Below are positions 47,688-57,355 of a stretch of DNA of 64,000 nucleotides, one piece after another. Location of the stretch: positions 57,487,408 to 57,551,407 of the forward strand of contig OY829329.1 in NCBI GenBank assembly GCA_963691655.1, read 5' to 3'. Within the stretch, counting starts at the first letter, position 1; each line of letters opens with the position of its first letter. The stretch comes from Toxonevra muliebris (lineage: Eukaryota > Arthropoda > Insecta > Diptera > Pallopteridae). A program made the position numbers and the translations under genes. The notes under the pieces are model-generated. The model searched no databases. It was given only the letters and a program-made list of their open reading frames with translations, and was not told the DNA's origin.

Positions 47688-49372
47688 ATAAGTGCTTTCC
47701 GCATTTAACCTTAGAAAGGCAACAGGGGTGACCAGTCACTCCACTACTTTTTAAAAGCACCGCAAAGAGATTTGCCTTAACTGCATTTAATAAAAATAAG
47801 AAACAATGTATTTTTATTGAAGTAAATGCCTTCCATTTTTTCATAAAATATCCTTTAAAAGATGTACTTCCAAATTATGTAGCTCCCTTGATTGAAACTG
47901 TGAATTCATCCAAATACATCGCTTTCTTCTCGATTCCTCCTCATTCATTAAATCTTTTAAATTTTATTATGCCATCTTTAGAGTAAAATATTATACCATA
48001 TAATGCCCACGTAACTACGAGATAATTGCATACTATAAAAAATAACAAATCGCATGCGATGAAAAATCGTTAATGTAGACGTAAATTCCGCTAAATTAAA
48101 CATTTAAATTTTGGAGGAAACCTCCTAACCTGGTAGCACTGATTAACACCCAATATCAGGGCGACCATAACTGGCGATTTATTACTGAAATGGCGACTTT
48201 AGATGATTGCTGGCGATATACATTTTAGTTTGGCTATGGTGATATATTTTGGAGTTGTTTTAATTCACTGTTTAATTTAACCTTCTTTCTATCATTATCA
48301 CTAAATTTGTTGAAACTTAGATTCTTTATTAAGTACTTATCATTTTGTATTGTTTTTATATTTTAAAATATATTTAATTTTAATTCAATCTAACAAACCG
48401 AATGCAAAACCTATTAAACTCCTGTTTGCTACGGCGACTTCTCTGCTTGAATGGTGTAGTCGATCTCCACACGTTTAACACCAACAAATAATTCTGCCAC
48501 GAATAAATGTACACGCACATTTTGCTTTCGTATGTGCATATATGTGTGCGTAAATTGATAGAAACATAAACAAACAAACTCCGCTCGTATTTTAATTTCT
48601 CCCTCTCTTCTTTTTTTTTTTGTTTAGAGTAGCACAGTCATGCCGCGCAGTAGTGTGAGCGAGAGGGCAACTGGACGTTACAGTTATCTTACATCTTACG
48701 ATACAGTTATTCTTACATTTTACACATTCGAAATTTTGCCCATACCGTGAGCTAAAATGTTTACACATCAAAAATGTAAGTTCATTGTTTTTTCTAGAAG
48801 GCAACCTATTTTTTCTAGGTATAGATTAGATGATCACGAGTTGGAACAAGTTTTTTCGTTCGTTGACCTAGGTGTCACAATGGACACCAAATTAACTTTT
48901 AATTTACATATCAACTCAACTATTAATAAGGCTTAATCCTTGGTTTTGTTTAAAGATGGTCTAAAGAATTTAACGATCCATATGCCACGAAATAACTTTA
49001 CACTGCACTTGTAAGATCAGTTCTTGAGTATGGTTCTGCTGTGTGGAGTCCTCAGTACAACTGTTATGCTGATAAGTTGGAATCTGTGCAAAAACAGTTC
49101 CTCTTTTTTGCTCTACGTTAGTTAAACTGAAGTCCATCACAGCACCTCCCTCCTTATTAATAACGATTAAAACTTATAAGCTTGCCAACTCTTCAGAGCA
49201 GAAGAGTTATGCTAAATGTGATGTTTGTGACTAAATTATTAAATGGTTATATTCATTCTCAATTCTTGCTCAATGAAATCAAAATTAATGTTCCAAATCG
49301 CTGTTCTAGATATTCCTATTAAACTTGATGCTTGTAGAACAAAGTATGCTCAAAATAATCCTTTTCGTTGTA

Positions 49373-50632
49373 TTGGGAGTATGAATGCATAAACTTGTAT
49401 TTTTTCGTAATTTGGACATTTATTGTGTAAAAGTGATTATAAATTTATTCTTTAAAGTATTGTCCATCGTTAGTCACATTCTTTTCTCATCTTTCTTGTA
49501 GCATACGGCTCCGCGTCGAAAGAACTCCTCATTTTTTGAGGCTATCCACGAATCGACCCATTTTTTGAGTTCTTCGAAAGAACGGAAGTGCTGTTCAGCC
49601 AGGCCATGTGCCATCGATCGGAACAAGTAAGAATACGGCGGGTAAGGTAGCACTTCCCATTTCAGCGTTTCCAAGTATGTTTTTACTTGCCTTGCAGCAT
49701 GCGGCCGAGCATTGTCGTGCTGAAGAATAACTTCGTCGTGTCTATTCTCATATTCTGGCCTCTTATCCTTTAATGCTCGGCTCAAACACATCAATTGTAG
49801 TCGGTAGCTGTCGCCAGTGATCGTTTCATTCGGTTTCAACAGCTCATAATACACGACACCTTTCATATCCCACCAAATACTCAGCATGAGCTTGGATCCA
49901 TGCATGTTCGGCTTTGCCGTTGATGTTGATGCATGTCCAGGCGGTCCCCATGATTTTTTACACTTTGGGTTATCGTAACGTATCCACTTTTCATCGCCAG
50001 TCACAATACGATGCAGAAAACCCTTTCTTTTCTGTCGTTCAATCAACAGTACACATGTGAAAAATCGTCGTTCGATGTCTCTCGGCTTCAATTCCTACTG
50101 CACCCAATTTCCTTGCTTTTGAATCATTCCAAATGCTTTTAATCGTTTAGAAATGGTTGATTGATCAACTCCTAAAGATTCTGCAAGTTCTTGTTGCGTT
50201 TGACATGAATCTTCTTCGAGTAATGCCTTCAATTCTTCATCTTCGAACTTTTTCGAGACGCCTGAACGTTCCCTGTCTTCAACATCAAAATCACCACTTT
50301 TGAAACGGGCATACCACACCTGACACATTCTAACGTCTATAGCACAGTCAGGATAAGCTTCAGTGAGTAAACGATGTGCTTCAGTTGCGTTTTTCTTTAA
50401 ATGGAAGAAGCAAGTTAAAACTTCCCGCAAATGTTGTTTTGTTGGCACGAAATTCGACATTTTCAGCTGTAGTAAAACACTTTTGTAAAATTATGAAAAT
50501 TATTTGACACATCAATTCTTATAGTATTTTTGGCGCTTTTCGAGATAGAATAGCTGTCAATGTCAAAAAAATGGCGCGTATGATAGATATGAAGTTAGTC
50601 ACAATTACGAGTTTATACATTCATACTCCCAA
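49373..50632 (-). mobile_element. Mariner element (mauritiana-type), copy 2
   Basis: The terminal inverted repeats are the same as in copy 1 (TTGGGAGTATGAATG at the left) and TA lies at both edges (49371-49372 and 50633-50634). Length is 1260 bp, shorter than copy 1 mainly because of an internal deletion in the transposase gene. It is inserted in a LINE. Confidence 0.9.
49445..50460 (-). pseudogene. Mariner transposase, inactivated (copy 2)
   Basis: The 5' part is open from MSNFVPTKQH at 50460 through both HTH blocks (WYARFKSGDFDVEDRERSG; ESLGVDQSTISKRL) to GNWVQ, where a TAG at 50092 replaces the Tyr codon of copy 1. The C-terminal part keeps VTGDEKW and LQHDNARPH. However, a deletion near 49628 joins PYS directly to YLFRSM, removing the segment with the third catalytic Asp. 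A frameshift near 49510 spoils the C-terminus. The lesions differ from those in copy 1, so the two copies died independently. Confidence 0.88.
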
Positions 50633-50735
50633 TATGTATAATAATTTCAATTCTCTGCACGATATTTTTGACATTTCCGACTCTCTCCAGCATACAAAAT
50701 TAAATGTAATAAATTTTCTTAATCGTTAAACAGCT

Positions 50736-52029
50736 GATGATTACTAATAATCAGTAGCTGTAAAGAAGACCAAATAGCGATTTATTCTCTCCAATTAGCG
50801 CTTTATCAGGGCATTCCGGAATGCATCTGAATCGGTCACCAAATCCGTACGACATGCGGATGTGCCCCTCGTGCGGATGGGCGCGTAAGTGGGTCCGTTG
50901 GGATTCGTTCGAAAAAAATACAATTTTCGACTTCATTCCCCAGTTTTATACGTTAAAATCAACCAATCCTCGAATTTTTTATTGCTGAAAAAAATTGGCC
51001 TACTAGAGGGTTAACAGCTATTTTGTAAAACATTTAATCTACTTTGACAATGCAATCAATATTATTCATTATTCTGAAATTGTTGACATTTGAAATTAAA
51101 TTTCTCGATTACAATGTTTCAATTCCAATATTTCAATTCTATCTATTAAAAATTTGCAACTAGTCCATTCCCAACTCATCGCTCAGTACAACTCATAATT
51201 CAATTTTTAACTTAACTTGTGTTTTAACTATTCTCACAGCTCATCTCATCTCATCTCTCAATTCATTTATCTTCTCAACCCATTTACTCATAAACCAACA
51301 ACTTTCTAATAAATATAATTAAAAATAAGTGACTAATTTTAAAATCACATTAAACTCAATCAAATTTGTAAGCTATTCACAAGAATGAGAAAATGTAGCA
51401 ATAAAGTTATAAATACAACGAACTGAAATTAATAGTGACCTAATAAAATTTTTGGAAAATTAAAATGAAAATAACTCTGAATGTTAATTGAAGTTGAGCT
51501 GAATTGAATTTTCATATACAGAGAAACAAGTAGAAAATAGCAAGAAAAACGAACAGGAAGAAACCAAATAAATGACAACAAAAAAAGAAAAAACAAAAAA
51601 AGAAGAAGAAAAAAAAGAAAATATTCAGTTTTTTCAACATTGGAATTTTGTATTATTCTATTTTATTTTTTATTTTTGTTATATTGTATTTTAGAATTCA
51701 TTTGTTGTTGTATATTTGCTGCTCTATACAATTTGCTATGGTCTTTGTATTTATGTTAGTTGAATGTTGTTGTTATTGTTGTTGTTGTTTATTTTCAACA
51801 GTGTGAAAACGTATTTATAGTTGGGAATTTTTTATTATTGCGGTTTCTGCTGACAGTTAGTTGGTTGTTGTGTGAAATTGTAGAGAGGGTGGTAAAAGGC
51901 GACGAGGCAAGGGAAAGCACAATTCAATGGACCAAAAATATTTGCAAATTTTTCAAAACAGAAAAAAAAAAGAAACAATAATAACAACAAAAGTAAAGTC
52001 AATTGGACAGGATGACGCGCGAGTGCTAT
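50736..52029. other. Non-coding stretch with a GC-richer patch
   Basis: No gene is recognised. The patch at about 50790-50910 is clearly richer in GC than its surroundings (CGTACGACATGCGGATGTGC, CTCGTGCGGATGGGCGCG) and gives a 61-residue minus-strand frame of unknown nature. TTG runs lie at about 51763-51790. Confidence 0.4.
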
Positions 52030-52202
52030 TGAGGATACAGTAGCAGCAGCAGCAGCACCAACAATAATAAAAAACAACAATAATAACAGCAATAATAACA
52101 ACAGCAACAAAAACAGCAACCAAAACAGCAATAGTAATAGCAACACAATGAGTAGCAGGAACAGGAGCACGGAACAGATCGCAAAGGGACATCAACAACA
52201 GT
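52030..52202. repeat. CAG/CAA/AAT trinucleotide microsatellite
   Basis: Impure CAG, CAA and AATAAC units run along this stretch. They produce long hydrophobic, Leu- or Cys-rich minus-strand frames that are low-complexity artefacts. Confidence 0.7.
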
Positions 52203-52210
52203 AAGATAAA

Positions 52211-52874
52211 AAAAGAAAAACCGGATACGGATGTTGATAGTGTTAGCTACACACAGCTCTCTGCTGCTGATTGTAGTAGAAGTACCCATATATTTAAAGT
52301 TAGCTAATATACGTGCAAACAATCACAGATGAATGCCAGTGTAAGTGTAAGTGTGAATATTTTGTTGTAATGCACTTGTTTAACAATTTTTTTTATTGAT
52401 GTAAAATATAACTACTACATACATACACATGTATGTATGCATGTAATGTTATTATTTTGCGGAAATATAACAATAAAAAATGTTCTAACTTTATTTTCAT
52501 ATTTGTATTCATTTGGAAAATATATATGAGAATGCAATATTTTCTATTATTATTTTAATAAATTAAATTAAAACAAAAAATTTATCATTGTTATTAAGTT
52601 AAAAATATGGAATTTTCATAATTTAATAATAACTACATTGCATTAATATTATTATTTATTTTTCATTATATTTTTAACATAATAATCCACAAAGGCTATA
52701 AGAGAATTAAAGGGTGAATAAGTTTGTTTTCCGAATTCGCATAAATTAATGGAGCCGAAACTGTAAACAACAATATATTTATAATACTGAATTTTTTTTG
52801 TTCATATTATACAATAGTAACAAATATGTATGCTAATAAATTAAAATTAATTTATTTTGCTTATTTAGTACTGT
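52211..52874. other. AT-rich non-coding stretch
   Basis: Very AT-rich DNA with short TA and ATT repeats leads up to the duplicated locus. No gene is recognised. Confidence 0.4.
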
Positions 52875-53210
52875 AATTAAATTTGAAAATCAAAACAAAA
52901 CAATACCGAAGTCACATGAAATTAAAGATTATTTGAAGCTAATCTGAATATCAGTCACGACAAACTTGATTTTTTAAATACTTCTTTTAAATGTAAATCA
53001 GAGCTGGGCTGAGTCTTTGCTCTTTTCGTGATTAAAGCTCCTGGACTTAAGGAGTGAGATCGAAAAAATCTTAATATATATAAAATTCATTAATTTTTAA
53101 ACAGTTGATCTTAGAGTATATAGATATAGACATTAAAGAACTGCGATGTATCAAGAACCTATATTAGTATCAAACTGCAGAAATACTAAAGGCGGTTAGA
53201 CAAGGATGTA
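52875..53210. repeat. Segmental duplication, copy A
   Basis: This 336-bp segment holds flanking DNA, the DD37E right TIR (from 53050), the LINE target site GATCTTAGAGT (53107-53117) and the first 93 bases of the LINE. It is repeated at 54511-54755 plus 55599-55690 with about eight visible mismatches. Copy A ends where the DD37D transposon begins. Confidence 0.85.
53050..53117 (-). mobile_element. DD37E transposon copy 3, right-end TIR (copy A)
   Basis: AGGAGTGAGATCGAAAAAAT preceded by TA, then CTTAATATATATAAAATTC, matches the right end of copy 1. The rest of this transposon resumes at 56646 after a LINE insertion. A duplicate of this TIR lies at 54686-54753. Confidence 0.8.
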
Positions 53211-54499
53211 CAGGGTGACAATCGTAAAGTGACGCACACATTTCAGCAGTTATTTTCAAAAGGACGTACTTCCATTAATTACAATTAAGTGTTAACATTG
53301 CTGAATATATAAGCATTCATTTGAATCCCACCTCATTCAATATAACCTCCTTTAGCCTGCACACATGCCTTCAATCGATCCGAAAATCGTAGAACTGTTC
53401 GCGCACAGGACTTCCTGATCAATTTCAGTCCAGGCTTTCTCTAATGAATTTGACAGCGACTCCAGACTGTGGTGTTGAGATGCACAAGCCTTACTCTCTA
53501 AAATACTCCAAATAGAGTAGTCCATTGGATTCAAGTCTGGGGAGTATGGTGGCCATTCTTGAAATGTTATGAATCCAGAAAAATTGTCTTTTATCCATGT
53601 TTGCGTTAATTTTGCCATGTGGGAAGGTGCAGAATCTTGCTGGAAAGTCCAGTTTTCATTTCCAAATGTATCTTGGGCCCAGGGAAGAACATGTTCATTT
53701 AAAATGCTCCGATAAACAACCAGGTCAATTTTAACACCCACTTCAACGAATATTAGAGGGGTTCTGGCATTAGCGGAAACTCCAGCCCATACCATAACGG
53801 AAGCTGGCTTTTGAACTCGGCCAACAGTCCTATTTTGTTGCGATGATGATGTTAGCCACATTCGGTCATTTTGCGCATTGAAATGTTGTTCAACCATGAA
53901 CATTTTTTCATCTGTAAACAAGATATTTTCAACATTTTTTAACACGGATGAGCGTAGCAACGCCTTGCATCTTTGCAGTCGCAAAATTTTCTTTTTTTGT
54001 GGCAGATCTTGAGCTTTTCGGAGCTTGTACGGCTTAAGATTAAGCTTTGATTTTACAATGATTCGCACTGTTCCACGGTTTACTCCCACTTCCTTAGCGA
54101 TTTTTCTCATTGAGCGCCTTGGATTTAGCTTGATTCGTTTACGAATTTTTTCTATTAAACCAGTAGTGGCAACTGTTGAATATTTTCCCCGGTCTCTATC
54201 TCCAAAACCCCCAGTTTCATTATATCGAATAATAGCTCGGTCTACCGTACGACTTGACAAATTTAAAGCCTTTGCAATTTGACGGCTACTATAATTTGCC
54301 AAATGAAATTTCATAATTTCACGACGAATATTTTCCTTGTCCATTTTTATGGAAATTTCAAAATGTAATAACAAAAATTCAAATGAAATTAAAAGCAAAG
54401 CCAATGATGAATGAATTTGCTTTTTAAATTAAAGTAACGGTAAATGGCAAAGCTTGCTGCAGAGTATTAAACTTGCGTCACTTTACAATTGTCACCCTG
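53211..54499 (-). mobile_element. Intact DD37D (maT-like) transposon
   Basis: Terminal inverted repeats of 26 bp (CAGGGTGACAATCGTAAAGT at the left and the same with T for C at the right) differ at one base. TA flanks both sides (53209-53210 and 54500-54501). Length is 1289 bp. The transposase frame is uninterrupted. It is the best-preserved autonomous-looking element in the window. Confidence 0.92.
53352..54344 (-). CDS. DD37D transposase, apparently intact
   Basis: This is a cut-and-paste transposase of the Tc1/mariner superfamily that would bind the 26-bp ends and move the element. I chose the Met at 54344 (MDKENIRREI, 330 residues) over an upstream in-frame Met at 54404, because the extra 20 residues are hydrophobic and lie outside the family's usual start. 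Residues 1-110 hold two HTH-like domains (YSSRQIAKALNLSSRTVDRA; RSMRKIAKEVGVNRGTVRII). The catalytic Asp residues are D145 (LFTDEKMF), D237 (FQQDSAPSH) and D275 (SPDLNPMDYSIW), with 37 residues between the last two: a DD37D triad, as in maT elements. No stop or frameshift is seen. Activity is an inference. Confidence 0.92.
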   Translation of the reverse strand: MDKENIRREIMKFHLANYSSRQIAKALNLSSRTVDRAIIRYNETGGFGDRDRGKYSTVATTGLIEKIRKRIKLNPRRSMRKIAKEVGVNRGTVRIIVKSKLNLKPYKLRKAQDLPQKKKILRLQRCKALLRSSVLKNVENILFTDEKMFMVEQHFNAQNDRMWLTSSSQQNRTVGRVQKPASVMVWAGVSANARTPLIFVEVGVKIDLVVYRSILNEHVLPWAQDTFGNENWTFQQDSAPSHMAKLTQTWIKDNFSGFITFQEWPPYSPDLNPMDYSIWSILESKACASQHHSLESLSNSLEKAWTEIDQEVLCANSSTIFGSIEGMCAG

Positions 54500-54510
54500 T
54501 ATAGCTCGGG

Positions 54511-55690
54511 AATTAAATTTGAAAATCAAAACAAAACAATACCGAAGTCACATGAAATTAAAGATTATTTGAAGCTAATCTGAATATCAGCCACGACAAA
54601 CTTGATTTTTTAAATACTTTTTTTAAATGTAAATCAGAGCTGGGCTGAGTCTTTGATCTTTTCGTGATTAAAGCTCCTGGACTTAAGGAGTGAGATCGAA
54701 AAAATCTTAATATATATAAAATTCATTAATTTTTAAACGGTTGATCTTAGAGTATTGTGACGACATAAAATTATCAGTAATTTTAATCGCACAACCCTAC
54801 ACCTTTATCTCATATATGCCGTTAAAATATATATTAACATTTATATTTAATTAATTATAATATATATATTTCACAGAACGGAAATAATACGGTACAATAA
54901 GAAGAAATTGATATAAAGACAGAAGAAGACACTCAGACTTAGATCGTGGTCTAAGGTAGTAACTTGTTGGTTCTATTGTCCTCTGATCGCTAGATTATAT
55001 GTAATAAACCAACCGATGCGTCCGCACGGAAGGATAGTACAAAAGAGTCGTTATTTTATATCAGCAGAGCGTCCGCATGCTAGGTTCTTCATAAGACATT
55101 ATTCATTCGTGAGGTATTAATTGAATATTGGCGTAAGTCCTTACGTCAAGATTAAGTTTCCACTGAGGTATTAATCGGCATCAGGGGGTCGTATCCACGT
55201 ACCCTGGTGTAGTGAACACACGTAGTTGCCACGGACCATACAACAAACGACAACGACCTAACCATCGTATCACGAACACACACAAAGAAAACATACGAAC
55301 GCAAACCGAACGCCAAGAAAGGCAAACGAGCGCCAAGGAAGGCAAACGAGCGTCAACGAAGGCAAACGAACGTCCGAGAAGGACGATTGAGGGGCTACAA
55401 GGAACAAACAAAGACTGTACGAGGTACCAAGAATAAAAATAATCAAGTGTAATTAAAAACAACAGTGAAAAATATAAATAAACAAGTGAACAAACAAAAT
55501 CGAAACTAACTATCGTGAGTTATTATTTGCGCACCCTGGTTACTCGCTGAGTATACCCTGACTAAAAGCAAAGGAACCAGGAAGGTTCGTTACAGTATAT
55601 AGATATAGACACTAAAGAACTGCGATGTATAAAGAACCTATATTAGTATTAAACTGCAGAAATACTAAAGGGGGTTAGACAAGGATGTAT
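54511..55690. repeat. Segmental duplication, copy B, split by a solo LTR
   Basis: 54511-54755 and 55599-55690 together repeat copy A (52875-53210). The solo LTR at 54756-55594 is inserted just after the LINE target site. Beyond 55690 the LINE continues normally, so copy B is the one joined to the rest of the LINE. Confidence 0.85.
54756..55594. mobile_element. Solo LTR, 839 bp, with 4-bp TSD GTAT
   Basis: It starts TGTGACGACATAAAATTATC and ends AAGGTTCGTTACA, so it has TG...CA termini. GTAT flanks both sides (54752-54755 and 55595-55598), and comparison with copy A gives the empty site. No internal retroviral genes are present, so it is a solo LTR. The 4-bp duplication favours a Ty3/gypsy-type element. 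A tandem repeat with the core AAGGCAAACGAGCG occurs at about 55317-55375. Confidence 0.85.
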
Positions 55691-56645
55691 ATTATCACCC
55701 CTTCTGTTCAATATTTACTCAGAAGTAATATTCCAGGAGGCACTTTACAATGCGCACGAAGGTATAAAAGTAAATGGTGTTATCATTAACAACATAAGGT
55801 ATGCCGATGATACAACGCGGTTTGCGGATAATATGAATGACCTTCAAACCTTAGTAGATAAGATTGACGAACATAGCACCAAATATGGTCTTAAGATTAA
55901 TGTCGGCAAAATTAAATTCATGACTGTCAGCAGAATGAATACATATAACAACTTAAGCTGGTCGATTCGAGCTGAAGCAGTCGAAAAGGTAGCCCGATTT
56001 AAGTATCTCGGATGCTGGATTAACGAAAATTGGGATTGCGTAGAAGAAGTAAGAACAAGAATAGAAATGGCAAGAGCCACTTTCTGCAACTATAAGAAAA
56101 TACTCTGTAGTCATGACCTCAAGATTCGTTTCATTAAATGCTACGTATGGTCAATACTTCTATACGCCATGGAAATATGAACGCTGAAAATAGCAGACAT
56201 GAACAAGTTGGAGGCTTTCGAAATGTGGCTATATAGAAGAATACTGAAAATACTTTGGACTGACCATGTTTCGAATAGTGAAGTTCTACGCCGAATAAAT
56301 CGAAGCAGACAACTTCTAACCACAATAAAAAGAAGGAAAACAGCTTATTTGGGTCATATCCTCAGAAATCCCAAGTATCAATTGCTGCAGCTTATTCTGG
56401 AAGGCAAAATTGAAGGAAGACGTACCATTGGAAGAAAGCAGTTATCATGGTTGCGAAATATTAGACACTGGACGGGATTCAACAACAATAAGGGAGTTAT
56501 GGAACGTTGCAAGAGATAGAGAAGCATTCAATGAAATAGTCAACAGCACAATTTAACAGTTTTTAATTATTTCTTAACTTAATGTATTATGATTTTGTAC
56601 GATCGCTCAACATTCGTATTCGAATATGCAAATAAAGAAGAAGAA
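55599..56645 (+). mobile_element. 5'-truncated RTE-like LINE
   Basis: It is flanked by the 11-bp target duplication GATCTTAGAGT (54743-54753 or 53107-53117 on the left; 56646-56656 on the right). The 3' tail is the short repeat AAGAAGAAG rather than poly-A. Its first 93 bases also occur in copy A. Confidence 0.85.
55616..56519 (+). pseudogene. LINE reverse transcriptase, C-terminal half, with stops
   Basis: The frame encodes ELRCIKNLY, GVRQGCILSPLLFNIYSE (about 55674), IRYADDTTRFADN with the catalytic YADD (about 55798), a KVARFKYLGCWINENWDC thumb-like block and a RRKTAYLGHILRNPKYQLL C-terminal block, ending GVMERCKR before TAG. In-frame stops occur at about 55647 and 55653 (two in copy B; only the first is in copy A, which keeps Gln at the second) and at 56178 (TGA, probably from Trp). 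The endonuclease and N-terminal reverse transcriptase are missing. The motif wording is closest to RTE-like or related endonuclease/RT LINEs; the clade is tentative. Confidence 0.85.
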
Positions 56646-57350
56646 GATCTTAGAGTTTTATATTTTACAAATTACTGAAAAATATAACTTTTATAGTTCT
56701 AACCACTATTTATGAACTCGTGGACCTTTTTTGGTAAGCCTTCGATTAGAGATTTAATAGTTGTTTCAGACACCTTTTTGGAACAGTTTGCTCATCTCCT
56801 TTTAAAATCACCTTTTTGTGCTCTTTAAGTTTCTTTTCACAAGAGCCAAATATCTCTCCACTGGTCTTAGCTCCGGACAATTTGGAGGATTGGCCTCTCT
56901 TGGTACAAAAAGTTTGTTATTACTTTGGTACCACTCCAGAGCTTTTTTGCCATAGTGACATGATGCCAAATCGGGCCAAAAATATGTGGGCACATTATGC
57001 TCTCTTATGAAAGGAAGAAGTCTTTTTTTCAAACATTCTTTGATGTATATTTCGGTATTTATAGAGCCCACTGTAACAAATGACTTGCTTCTTTTGCAGC
57101 AACTGCATATAACTTGCCATACCAGGAATTTTTTAGGAAATTTTGTCTGCTTTTGTATTCTTTTGGATTCTTCGACATTTCCTCGAGCATCAGCAACATA
57201 CAAATTTTGACCCGGAAGCTGCGTAAAATCTGCCAGTACATACGTTTCGTCGTCCATTATACAACATGAATATAATTGTATGAAATTCGATTTTAATTTC
57301 CAAGCCCTACTTTTGGCGTCTAAATTTTTTTCTGTCTGGAACTTTTTCAT
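56646..57350 (-). pseudogene. DD37E transposase, copy 3, 5'-truncated
   Basis: On the minus strand this is the catalytic half of the DD37E transposase. It has an open frame from 57350 to about 56808: LDAKSRAWKLKSNFIQ, then MDDETYVLADF (first Asp), FWPDLASCHYGKKALEW (second Asp) and ELRPVERYLALVKR (Glu, spacing 37). It lacks the HTH half, because the element is cut off at about 57350. An 18-nt or so deletion after LKSTKR shifts the frame before the normal end. Unlike copies 1 and 2, this copy keeps the 8 bases (CGCCAAAA) whose loss creates their shared TAG. The right TIR is at 53050, beyond the inserted LINE. Confidence 0.8.
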
Positions 57351-57355
57351 AGTAA

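Larger units (their letters stand above)
48770..50735 (+). mobile_element. Jockey/I-like LINE fragment interrupted by mariner copy 2
   Basis: From 48820 to 49370, LINE protein segments can be read across frames: YRLDDHELEQVFSFVDLGV, MDTKLTFNLHINSTINKA, then LVRSVLEYGSAVWSP and KLESVQKQFLFFALR. After the mariner (49373-50632) the same kind of protein resumes as MYNNFNSLHDIFDISDS and ends at NFLNR with a stop at about 50729. Stops and frameshifts are present. It is possibly continuous with the fragment at 47034. Confidence 0.7.

Noticed and set aside
47718..48150. Another hAT element (CAGGGGTGACCAG at the left, GGTAGCACTG at the right)
   Set aside because: The ends match only weakly and no 8-bp duplication was found.
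51835..52322. Three long hydrophobic minus-strand frames
   Set aside because: All three overlap in different frames over the CAG/CAA/AAT microsatellite, so they are low-complexity artefacts.
55212..55436. 74-residue frame inside the solo LTR
   Set aside because: It reads across short tandem repeats in the LTR and has no known domain.
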